Positions 1 through 6,008 of a stretch of DNA of 10,501 bases are shown one piece after another. The position numbers were made by a program, and so were the translations under genes. The stretch comes from Alistipes sp. GTDB lineage: Bacteria > Bacteroidota > Bacteroidia > Bacteroidales > Rikenellaceae. Under the pieces are notes generated by a model. It did no database searches. It was given only the letters and a program-made list of their open reading frames with translations, and was not told the origin of the DNA. The stretch lies in the NCBI GenBank assembly GCA_022511355.1, contig JAFLRS010000045.1, positions 1,751 to 12,251 of the forward strand, in the 5' to 3' direction. Each line of letters starts with the position of its first letter. The stretch's first letter is position 1.

Positions 1-1247
1 CTGTCCGTGCGGTCGATTTCCTTGTAAAGACGGTCGCCGCGATGAATGACCGATGAGGTCTTTATGGAGCAGATGTCGCCCTGACGGACCCTCGCCGCAG
101 GACGTTCGTCGAGATATATCTCATCGGCGCGCTGCTCGACCATGCCGGTCGTGGCCCCCGAAAAAAATATGGTGTCGCCCGCATCCAGAGTCGAAGCCTC
201 CACAACAATCTCGGCCACCGAAATCTTCTTGTAGAAGTTGGTGACCTTGCCCACGTAGACCTTCTGTTTGGTTGCGGCCGACCCGTAGCAGGTACTGTGT
301 TCGACCGTGGGCCGTCCGGCGAAGTATCCCTCCCAGAATCCGCGGTTGAAGACCGTGGCCAAACGCTCCTTGAGCCGAGCCGCCAGTTCGGAGGTGTAAG
401 CGCCGCTCTCCATGGCGCGCAGAGCTTCGTCGTAACACTCTACCGTGCGTTTTACATACTCGGCACCGCGGGCGCGGCCTTCGATTTTCAACACGCGCAC
501 GCCTGCAGCGATTACCTTGTCGAGAAAGTCGATGGTACACAAATCTTTGGGCGAGAGCAGATAGCTGCCGTCGGAATCGAATTGCGCACCGGTCTCTTTG
601 TCGGTGAGGGTGTATTTGCGCCGGCACAGCTGACGGCAGGCTCCGCGGTTGGCCGAACATCCCGAATCGTGAAGACTCAGATAACATTTTCCCGAAATCG
701 ACATACAGAGCGCTCCGTGTGCGAACATCTCTATGCGTACCGGCTCTCCCTGAGGTCCTTTTATGCCGCGTTCGGCGATTGCACGGCTTACGGCGGCAGT
801 CTGTTCGAGGCTCAATTCGCGCGCCAGAACCATCACGTCGGCGTAGCGCGACCAGAATTCGACGGCCTCGGCATTCGATATGTTGCACTGGGTGGATATG
901 TGAACCTCGATTCCGCGCTGACGGGCCTGAATTATGGCCGCAGGGTCCGAAGCTATTACCGCATCGATGCCGCAGCTGCGTGCGCGGTCGAGAGTCTCGC
1001 CGAGCAGAGGGCTTTCGTCGTCGTAGACTATCGTGTTCACCGTGAGGTAGGCCCTGACGCCTCCGGCATGGGCGATTGCGACGATTTCGGCAAGGTCGTC
1101 GAGGGTGAAGTTGGCCGCCGATGCCGAACGCATATTGAGCCGTCCGACACCGAAGTATACCGAATCGGCTCCTGCCGCCACGGCCGCCCGCAGCGATTCG
1201 AAACTGCCCGCAGGGGCCATTATCTCTATGTCGGAACGTTTCATCAT
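1..1247 (-). CDS. Peptidase U32 family protein (RlhA/TrhP-like), 3' end missing
   Basis: The frame is open from ATG at 1247 to the left edge (415 codons seen), so the C-terminus is missing. The N-terminus MMKRSDIEIMAPAGSFESL is the usual U32 opening. Residues about 173-191 contain E-x-F-x2-G-A-L-C-x4-G-x-C-x-L-S, the U32 signature. It is followed by further cysteines, giving about four (near 181, 188, 197, 204/208) that could hold an iron-sulfur cluster. The family was named as collagenase-like peptidases, but the better studied bacterial members (RlhA, TrhP/YegQ) are needed for hydroxylating cytidine in 23S rRNA or uridine in tRNA. RNA modification is therefore a more likely role than proteolysis, though the substrate cannot be read here. 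The start overlaps the stop of the upstream prenyl synthase (TGA at 1246-1244), so the two genes are probably cotranscribed and translationally coupled. ATG at 1244 is an equally possible start. Confidence 0.92.
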   Translation of the reverse strand, partial: MMKRSDIEIMAPAGSFESLRAAVAAGADSVYFGVGRLNMRSASAANFTLDDLAEIVAIAHAGGVRAYLTVNTIVYDDESPLLGETLDRARSCGIDAVIASDPAAIIQARQRGIEVHISTQCNISNAEAVEFWSRYADVMVLARELSLEQTAAVSRAIAERGIKGPQGEPVRIEMFAHGALCMSISGKCYLSLHDSGCSANRGACRQLCRRKYTLTDKETGAQFDSDGSYLLSPKDLCTIDFLDKVIAAGVRVLKIEGRARGAEYVKRTVECYDEALRAMESGAYTSELAARLKERLATVFNRGFWEGYFAGRPTVEHSTCYGSAATKQKVYVGKVTNFYKKISVAEIVVEASTLDAGDTIFFSGATTGMVEQRADEIYLDERPAARVRQGDICSIKTSSVIHRGDRLYKEIDRTD

Positions 1248-2221
1248 TTGGTGCGGCCCATAAGGCTCTTTGCAAAAAGGGTGAGAACCCCGGCCGATTC
1301 GGCACCCGTACTGAGTGTCTCGAGCTGCGACAACGCACGTTCGAAACGGCTCGAAATCTGCTGTTCGGTCTGACGGGCTATCCCCAAACGGTCGTATACC
1401 TCCAGTATGCGGGCAATCTTGCTCTCGTCGGAGAGGGTTTTGTCCTTGTAGGTGTTGCGCAGAATCTCGCGGTCGGATTCGTCGGCCATGCTCATCGCCT
1501 TGATTGCGAGGAAGGTCTTCTTGCCCTCCAGAATATCGCCTCCGATGCGTTTTCCGAGCCGTTTTTCGTCGCCGTAGCAGTCGAGCAGGTCGTCCTGCAG
1601 CTGGAAAGCCATGCCCAGCTCCAATGCGAAGCGTCGGAGTTTGCGGCAGTCTTCGTCCGAAGCACCTCCGAGTATGGCTCCCGTCTCCGCGGCACCGGCC
1701 AGCAGCACGGCAGTCTTAAGTTCGATCATGCGCATATAATCGACTACCGAGATTTTGCGTGCGTTTTCGAAATCCATGTCGTACTGCTGACCCTCGCACA
1801 CCTGCAAAGCCATGGTGTTGAATACCTCCAGAATGCGCGGCAGCTGTTTGACGGGACTCTTCTGAAGCATTCGGTAGGCGGCTATGAGCATGGCGTCGCC
1901 CGAGAGCAGAGCCACATTTACGCCCCATTTGGCATATACCGATTCGCGTCCGCGCCTCATTGCGGCGTTGTCCATTATGTCGTCGTGCAGCAGGGTGAAG
2001 TTGTGGAAGACTTCGATGGCGGTGGCTGCGGGCATGGCCTGCGCGAGGTCGTCGGAGAAGAGATTGTAGCAGGCCAGAAGCAGCGTGGGCCGCAGACGCT
2101 TGCCTCCGCCCGACATCGAATATATGAACGGAGTATAGAGCCGTTCGGGTTCGCTCGGGACCTCGATCTGGGCGAGGTAACCCTCGAACATCTTCTGCAG
2201 TTCGGTGATGGAGTGTTTCAT
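1244..2221 (-). CDS. Polyprenyl diphosphate synthase, short-chain (FPP/GGPP type)
   Basis: This trans-isoprenyl diphosphate synthase of 325 residues condenses isopentenyl diphosphate with an allylic diphosphate in the cytoplasm, supplying precursors for undecaprenyl phosphate, quinones and other isoprenoids. The family landmarks are in order: GGGKRLRP near 38-45, the first Asp-rich motif DDIMD at 80-84, the KT pair at 169-170, FQLQDDLLD with the second Asp-rich motif at 210-214, and GGDILEGKKT near 227-236. The first motif has only two residues between its aspartates, and Phe75 lies five residues before it. In characterised enzymes that pattern limits chain length to about C15-C20, so farnesyl or geranylgeranyl diphosphate is the likely product; this is an inference. 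The frame stays open upstream to a TTG at 2257. ATG at 2221 was preferred because it gives the normal family N-terminus and lies just downstream of a -7 element. Confidence 0.93.
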   Translation of the reverse strand: MKHSITELQKMFEGYLAQIEVPSEPERLYTPFIYSMSGGGKRLRPTLLLACYNLFSDDLAQAMPAATAIEVFHNFTLLHDDIMDNAAMRRGRESVYAKWGVNVALLSGDAMLIAAYRMLQKSPVKQLPRILEVFNTMALQVCEGQQYDMDFENARKISVVDYMRMIELKTAVLLAGAAETGAILGGASDEDCRKLRRFALELGMAFQLQDDLLDCYGDEKRLGKRIGGDILEGKKTFLAIKAMSMADESDREILRNTYKDKTLSDESKIARILEVYDRLGIARQTEQQISSRFERALSQLETLSTGAESAGVLTLFAKSLMGRTK

Positions 2222-2254
2222 GGTATTCGAATGTGAATGCACCTTTATTTCCCC

Positions 2255-2262
2255 CAAAAGTA
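2255..2262 (-). promoter_or_regulatory. Putative leftward promoter -7 element for the prenyl synthase/U32 pair
   Basis: Read on the minus strand, TACTTTTG matches the TAnnTTTG -7 consensus of Bacteroidota exactly. Transcription would begin near 2248, giving a leader of about 27 bases before ATG at 2221. The -33 position (about 2282-2286, minus strand) is poor, with no TTTG at the right distance, so the promoter may be weak or activator-dependent. Confidence 0.5.
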
Positions 2263-2271
2263 GTGAAAAAA

Positions 2272-2303
2272 TTTGGTAGTTGAAGAATTTTTGTCTACTT
2301 TTG
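2272..2303 (+). promoter_or_regulatory. Rightward promoter for the ROK kinase gene (-33/-7 Bacteroidota type)
   Basis: TTTG at 2272-2275, 20 bases, then TACTTTTG at 2296-2303 match both promoter boxes of the Bacteroidota primary sigma factor. The start of transcription would be near 2310, leaving a leader of about 60 bases before ATG at 2372. Confidence 0.8.
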
Positions 2304-2371
2304 AATTTAGACTGCGCAGGCAGATGCCGGCGACGGCTCCAAACAATACAACATAAAAGCTCAAAACAGAA

Positions 2372-3388
2372 ATGGACAAAATGAAAAAACTCGTCTTCGG
2401 CGTCGATATCGGCGGTACGAATACGGCATTCGGATTGGTGGACGAAAACGGCGACATCTATGCCGAATCGGTAATCCCTACCAAAAAATATCTCTCATTC
2501 GACGACTATCCCGCATTCGTCAACGACCTCTGCGACGGCATGAAACGACTCTCGGAGTCGCTCTCGTTCGAATTCCAACTCCTCGGAATCGGCATAGGCG
2601 CCCCCAACGGCAATTTCCATCGCGGAACAATCGAAAACCCCGCCAATCTGTGGAAATTCTCGCCCGCGGAACCCAATCCCGACGAATCGCGACGGATATT
2701 CTGTCTGGCCGAAGACATCCGCAAACACTTCCCCGGAACACTCGTGCTGCTCACCAACGACGCCAATGCCGCCACGATAGGCGAAATGGTCTACGGCAAC
2801 GCCAAAGGTCTCGACGACTTCATCATGGTAACTCTGGGTACGGGTTTGGGTTCGGGCTTTGTGGCCAACGGCGAATTAGTCTACGGTCATGACGGCTTCG
2901 CCGGCGAACTGGGACACGTGATTGTGGAGCGGCACAACGGACGCAAATGCGGCTGCGGACGCAGCGGCTGTTTAGAGACCTACGTCTCGGCAACGGGCAT
3001 CAAACGCACCGCATTCGAACTCATGGCGCGCATGACCGAACCCAGCGAACTGCGCGACATCTCGTTCAACGACTTCGACGCTTCGATGATTTCGGCCGCC
3101 GCAGCCAAAGGCGACCCCGTTGCTTTGGAGTGCTTCCGCGTGACGGGCGAAATGCTCGGACGCGCATTGGCCGATGCCGTGGTCATCACCTCGCCCAAAG
3201 CCATCTTCCTCTTCGGCGGTCTGGCCAAGGCGGGCAAACTCCTCTTCGAACCCACCAAGTGGTACATGGAGGAGAATATGCTCTTCGTATTCAAAAACAA
3301 AGTCGAGATTCTGCCCAGCGGCATCGAAGGCAAAAATGCCGCGATTCTGGGTTCGGCAGCCCTCATCTGGCAGAAGAACCGCAAATAA
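2372..3388 (+). CDS. ROK family sugar kinase, glucokinase type
   Basis: This cytoplasmic ATP-dependent hexose kinase of 338 residues most likely phosphorylates glucose to glucose 6-phosphate at the entry to glycolysis. The phosphate-binding motif DIGGTN is at 12-17. TNDANAA at 128-134 carries the catalytic Asp130. LGTGLGSG at 155-162 is the second nucleotide-binding loop. GELGH at 178-182 with CGCGRSGCLE at 193-202 supplies the ROK zinc ligands (His182, Cys193, Cys195, Cys200). There is no N-terminal DNA-binding helix-turn-helix, so it is an enzyme of the kinase branch and not a ROK repressor. Substrate choice among glucose, N-acetylglucosamine and N-acetylmannosamine cannot be settled by eye. 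ATG at 2381 is an alternative start that removes only MDK. It is monocistronic, with its own promoter and terminator. Confidence 0.93.
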   Translation: MDKMKKLVFGVDIGGTNTAFGLVDENGDIYAESVIPTKKYLSFDDYPAFVNDLCDGMKRLSESLSFEFQLLGIGIGAPNGNFHRGTIENPANLWKFSPAEPNPDESRRIFCLAEDIRKHFPGTLVLLTNDANAATIGEMVYGNAKGLDDFIMVTLGTGLGSGFVANGELVYGHDGFAGELGHVIVERHNGRKCGCGRSGCLETYVSATGIKRTAFELMARMTEPSELRDISFNDFDASMISAAAAKGDPVALECFRVTGEMLGRALADAVVITSPKAIFLFGGLAKAGKLLFEPTKWYMEENMLFVFKNKVEILPSGIEGKNAAILGSAALIWQKNRK

Positions 3389-3416
3389 AAAAGAGTCGAA
3401 AACGACATCTTCGCAG

Positions 3417-3450
3417 CGTCCGTTCCCGCATCGGGGAGCGGACGTTTTTT
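3417..3450 (+). terminator. Strong intrinsic terminator after the ROK kinase
   Basis: An 11-bp stem pairs 3417-3427 with 3434-3444 (one G-T wobble, otherwise complete), closed by a 6-base loop and followed at once by six T (3445-3450). It lies about 30 bases after the kinase stop codon. Confidence 0.9.
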
Positions 3451-3471
3451 CGTGCCGCGTCGGATAGGTAC

Positions 3472-3479
3472 GCTATTTG
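3472..3479 (+). promoter_or_regulatory. Possible weak promoter for the GlsB-like gene
   Basis: CTATTTGC at 3473-3480 resembles the -7 box but lacks the two bases normally found between TA and TTTG. The -33 position falls on the T-run of the preceding terminator. The strong terminator upstream implies that some promoter lies here. Confidence 0.3.
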
Positions 3480-3515
3480 CATAGGTTGCAGTCGTAACAC
3501 AAAACGAACGAAATT

Positions 3516-3773
3516 ATGTATTTCTTATGGTATTTGCTCATCGGTCTGGTGGCGGGATGCATCGCCGGACTGATTGTAAGAGGACACGGAGCGGGATTCT
3601 TCGTGAATCTGGTGGTGGGACTCGTCGGAGGTCTGCTCGGAGGTTGGATCGTATCCCTTTTCGGATGGATTCCCGCAGGCACCGCCGCTACGTTGTGGAC
3701 CTCGATTCTGGGGGCGGTAATACTGCTGCTTATCGTCTCGCTGTTCACTCGACGCAAACCTGCAACACATTAA
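3516..3773 (+). CDS. GlsB/YeaQ/YmgE family small membrane protein
   Basis: This very hydrophobic protein of 85 residues has three predicted membrane helices (about 1-20, 27-50 and 57-78) and a short basic tail ending RRKPATH. The glycine-rich pattern, with LIGLVAGCIAGLIVRGHGAG near the N-terminus and GLVGGLLGGWI in the middle helix, is that of the transglycosylase-associated/GlsB family (Pfam Transgly_assoc). These inner-membrane proteins are often induced by general or envelope stress; their biochemical function is unknown, and the transglycosylase name is historical. The length is usual for the family (80-90 residues). The stop is 12 bases before the next small gene, so the two are probably cotranscribed. 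Confidence 0.88.
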   Translation: MYFLWYLLIGLVAGCIAGLIVRGHGAGFFVNLVVGLVGGLLGGWIVSLFGWIPAGTAATLWTSILGAVILLLIVSLFTRRKPATH

Positions 3774-3785
3774 AAATCTTTAACT

Positions 3786-3959
3786 ATGGAAAAGAAAACG
3801 ACAACTGCCAAAAAAAGCGTTTCGACAACTTCGAAACTCGGCACACGTACCAAAAGCGACGCCGGCAAAACGCAGAGCAAGAGTACGGCCAAACCGACCG
3901 CCGCGCGGTCCGCAACCAAAACTTCGGCTTCGGCCAAGTCCAAAACCAAGAGCTATTAA
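3786..3959 (+). CDS. Small basic Lys/Thr/Ser/Ala-rich protein (57 residues)
   Basis: ATG at 3786 opens a 57-residue frame ending with TAA at 3957-3959. By hand count it contains 13 Lys, 2 Arg, 13 Thr, 11 Ser and 8 Ala, with only two acidic residues, so it is strongly basic and presumably disordered. It starts MEKKTTTAKK and ends KSKTKSY. I do not recognise a named family. The composition resembles the tails of histone H1-like and extended HU proteins, so nucleic-acid binding is possible but is inferred from composition alone. It lies 12 bases after the GlsB-like gene and just before a terminator, which suggests a two-gene stress-type operon. The absence of frame breaks, the family-like start and the operon position support coding; low sequence complexity argues for some caution. 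Confidence 0.7.
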   Translation: MEKKTTTAKKSVSTTSKLGTRTKSDAGKTQSKSTAKPTAARSATKTSASAKSKTKSY

Positions 3960-3962
3960 ACC

Positions 3963-3979
3963 GCGGCTCCATCAGCCGC
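3963..3979 (+). other. Short hairpin just after the small basic gene
   Basis: GCGGCT (3963-3968) and AGCCGC (3974-3979) form a perfect 6-bp stem with a 5-base loop, starting 4 bases after the stop codon. It has no T-run and probably protects or helps the terminator that follows. Confidence 0.5.
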
Positions 3980-3986
3980 TCATGCG

Positions 3987-4023
3987 AAAAGCGACCGTTT
4001 GCAACCGACGGCCGCTTTTTTTT
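3987..4023 (+). terminator. Intrinsic terminator after the GlsB-like/small basic gene pair
   Basis: A stem pairs 3987-3998 with 4008-4019 (one A-C mismatch) around a 9-base loop. The 3' arm runs into eight T (4016-4023). Confidence 0.75.
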
Positions 4024-4045
4024 GTGCGAACAATTTGGCAAATAA

Positions 4046-4077
4046 TTGTGCGGTCGCGCAAAAAATACCTATATTTG
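4046..4077 (+). promoter_or_regulatory. Promoter of the pyrH-tlpA-frr operon
   Basis: TATATTTG at 4070-4077 matches the TAnnTTTG -7 box exactly. TTG at 4046-4048 stands 21 bases upstream as a partial -33 box. Transcription would start near 4084, so the leader is very short: about 16 bases to ATG at 4100, or 7 to ATG at 4091. Confidence 0.7.
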
Positions 4078-4099
4078 TAGCAAATACGCAATGACGATT

Positions 4100-4810
4100 A
4101 TGAAATACAAACGAATATTGCTCAAATTGAGCGGCGAATCGCTTCAGGGCAAGCAGGGCTACGGAATCTCGACCGAGGTGCTGCAGGAGTATGCCGAACA
4201 GATTAAAGCCGTGACGGAGAGCGGCGTGCAGGTGGGCATAGTCATCGGCGGCGGAAACATCTTTCGCGGACTGCAGGGCGCCAAACGCGGATTCGACCGC
4301 GTGAAGGGCGACCAGATGGGTATGCTGGCCACAATCATCAATTCGATAGCGCTTCAGTCGGCGCTCGAGGACAACGGCGTCAAGGCCAAAGTGCTGACCT
4401 CGATACGCACCGAACCCGTCGGCGAATACTTCTCCAAAGCCAAAGCGCTGGAATATCTCGAAGCCGGTTATGTCACCATCTTCGGCGGCGGAACTTCGAA
4501 CCCCTATTTCTCGACCGATTCGGCTGCCGCTCTGCGCGGTGTCGAAATCGAAGCCGACGTGCTGCTCAAAGGCACCCGCGTCGACGGAATCTATACCGCC
4601 GACCCCGAAAAAGACCCCTCGGCAACACGCTTCGACGAACTTACCTTCGACGAAGTCTACAGCCGGAATCTGCACATAATGGATATGACCGCCTTCACGC
4701 TCTGCAAGGAGAACCGTCTCGAAATCATAGTTTTCGATATGGATACGCGCGGCAATCTGCAAAAACTTCTGTCTGACCAAGAGCGTATAGGTACGCTCGT
4801 AAAACTGTAA
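4100..4810 (+). CDS. pyrH: UMP kinase (uridylate kinase)
   Basis: This 236-residue cytoplasmic enzyme of the amino-acid kinase fold converts UMP and ATP to UDP and ADP, the committed step towards UTP and CTP. Motifs, numbered from ATG at 4100: LLKLSGESL at 7-15 (phosphate binding), VIGGGNIFRG at 48-57, GDQMGMLATIINS at 70-82 (UMP contacts) and, further on, GGGTSNPYFSTDSAA and LLKGTRVDGIYTADP, which are typical of bacterial PyrH. The length agrees with the family (about 235-245). ATG at 4091 is a possible alternative start; 4100 was preferred because it gives the standard N-terminus and leaves a workable leader. It is the first gene of an operon: the stop is 4 bases before the thioredoxin-like gene, with frr beyond. 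PyrH and frr are neighbours in many bacteria. Confidence 0.96.
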   Translation: MKYKRILLKLSGESLQGKQGYGISTEVLQEYAEQIKAVTESGVQVGIVIGGGNIFRGLQGAKRGFDRVKGDQMGMLATIINSIALQSALEDNGVKAKVLTSIRTEPVGEYFSKAKALEYLEAGYVTIFGGGTSNPYFSTDSAAALRGVEIEADVLLKGTRVDGIYTADPEKDPSATRFDELTFDEVYSRNLHIMDMTAFTLCKENRLEIIVFDMDTRGNLQKLLSDQERIGTLVKL

Positions 4811-4814
4811 AAAT

Positions 4815-5408
4815 ATGAGCTTGAACAAGAAAAAAGGAAATGTGACATTAGCGTGTCTGGTGGCGGCTTTGGTCGTCGTGATTGCCGCCATAATACTGCT
4901 TCCCGACGGAAGCAAACCCGCCGGGGCCGAAGTTGCGGCAGAGGTTGAGGATGAATACTCGCAGACCACCCTCGTCAAAGAGGGCATGGAGGCTCCCGAC
5001 TTTACGGTCGAAATGGTTGACGGCTCCCTCTTCACGCTGTCGGAACAGCGCGGCAATGTGGTGCTGGTGAACTTTTGGGCTACGTGGTGTCCCCCCTGCC
5101 GCGAAGAACTTTCGCACGTGCAGTCCGACATAGTGGACCGTTTTGCCGGCCGTCCGTTCCGCATGGTGGCGATATCGCGCGGCGAGGCTCGCGAGACGGT
5201 CGAGGAGTTCCTCTCCGCCAACGGATACCGCTTCCCCGCGGCCCTCGACCCCGAACAGACGGTCTATCAGCTGTTCGCTTCGAACTACATCCCCCGCAAC
5301 TTCCTGATAGATGCCGACGGCAAAGTGGTCTTCACAGGCATCGGTTACGAGGAGGAGGAGTTCGCCGAACTGACCGAAATGATTGAAAATACGTTAAATA
5401 ATCAGTAA
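4815..5408 (+). CDS. Membrane-anchored TlpA/ResA-like thioredoxin-fold protein
   Basis: This protein of 197 residues has one N-terminal membrane helix (about 10-29) and then an extracytoplasmic thioredoxin domain. FWATWCPPCREEL at 87-99 holds the redox-active pair Cys92 and Cys95 (CPPC). YIPRNFLIDADGKVV at 158-172 contains the conserved cis-proline (Pro160) and the following strand. The preceding GMEAPDFTVEMVDG is the AhpC/TlpA-type start of the fold. The likely role is thiol-disulfide reduction in the periplasm, for example in cytochrome c maturation or repair of secreted proteins; the partner is unknown. Cys14 lies inside the helix without a good lipobox, so a membrane anchor is more likely than a lipoprotein. 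The gene is wedged between pyrH and frr with 4-base gaps on each side, so it is almost certainly cotranscribed with them. Confidence 0.9.
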   Translation: MSLNKKKGNVTLACLVAALVVVIAAIILLPDGSKPAGAEVAAEVEDEYSQTTLVKEGMEAPDFTVEMVDGSLFTLSEQRGNVVLVNFWATWCPPCREELSHVQSDIVDRFAGRPFRMVAISRGEARETVEEFLSANGYRFPAALDPEQTVYQLFASNYIPRNFLIDADGKVVFTGIGYEEEEFAELTEMIENTLNNQ

Positions 5409-5412
5409 ACGC

Positions 5413-5970
5413 ATGGATACTAAAACCATTCTCGATGCCGCTTCGCAGAAGATGACCAAAGCGGTTGATTTTCTTGAAGAGTCGCTGCTCAACGTGCGTG
5501 CCGGCAAGGCGTCGGTAAATGTGCTGAACGGCGTTATGGTGGACTACTACGGTTCGCAGACTCCCGTTTCGGGCGTGGCGAGCGTAACGGTTCCCGATGC
5601 CCGCACAATACTCATTCAGCCGTGGGACAAGAATATGATTCGCCTTATCGAAAAGGCTATCCTCGACTCCAACATCGGACTCACGCCCTCGAACAACGGC
5701 GAACAGATTCGTCTGACAATCCCGCCGCTCACCGAGGAACGACGCAAAGAGTTGGTGAAGCAGGTCCGCTCCGAAGCCGAAAATGCACGCATCAGTCTGC
5801 GCAATGCGCGTCGCGATGCCGTCGAAACATTCAAAAAGGCTATAAAGGAGGGTATGCCCGAAGATGAATCGAAAGACGGCGAATCGCAGTCGCAAAAACT
5901 GCTCGAAAAGTTCTCGAAGCAGATAGATTCGATTCTCGACAAGAAGGAAAAGGAGATAATGACGGTCTGA
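5413..5970 (+). CDS. frr: Ribosome recycling factor
   Basis: This cytoplasmic protein of 185 residues acts with EF-G to split the post-termination ribosome from mRNA. The length is standard for the family. Characteristic segments are the N-terminal helix with VRAGKASVNVLNGVMVDYYGSQTP near 28-51, SVTVPDARTILIQPWDKN (residues 57-74), AILDSNIGLTPSNNGEQIRLTIPPLTEERRKEL across the middle, and a C-terminal coiled helix rich in Lys and Glu ending KEKEIMTV. No deviations from the family are evident. It is the third gene of the pyrH operon. The next gene starts about 40 bases downstream and may be read through, because no terminator is visible between them. Confidence 0.97.
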   Translation: MDTKTILDAASQKMTKAVDFLEESLLNVRAGKASVNVLNGVMVDYYGSQTPVSGVASVTVPDARTILIQPWDKNMIRLIEKAILDSNIGLTPSNNGEQIRLTIPPLTEERRKELVKQVRSEAENARISLRNARRDAVETFKKAIKEGMPEDESKDGESQSQKLLEKFSKQIDSILDKKEKEIMTV

Positions 5971-6008
5971 TTCCGCATTGTCGCCCCGCGAAAAGCGATA
6001 TGATGGCT

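Noticed and set aside
121..1338. Long frames on both strands across 121-1373, including a 405-codon minus-strand frame.
   Set aside because: They are Arg/His/Gly-rich shadows in the wrong frames. The frame starting at 1247 on the minus strand carries the U32 signature.
3980..5221. 413-codon minus-strand frame opposite pyrH and the thioredoxin gene.
   Set aside because: It runs antisense to clearly identified pyrH and across a terminator and promoter, and shows no family features.
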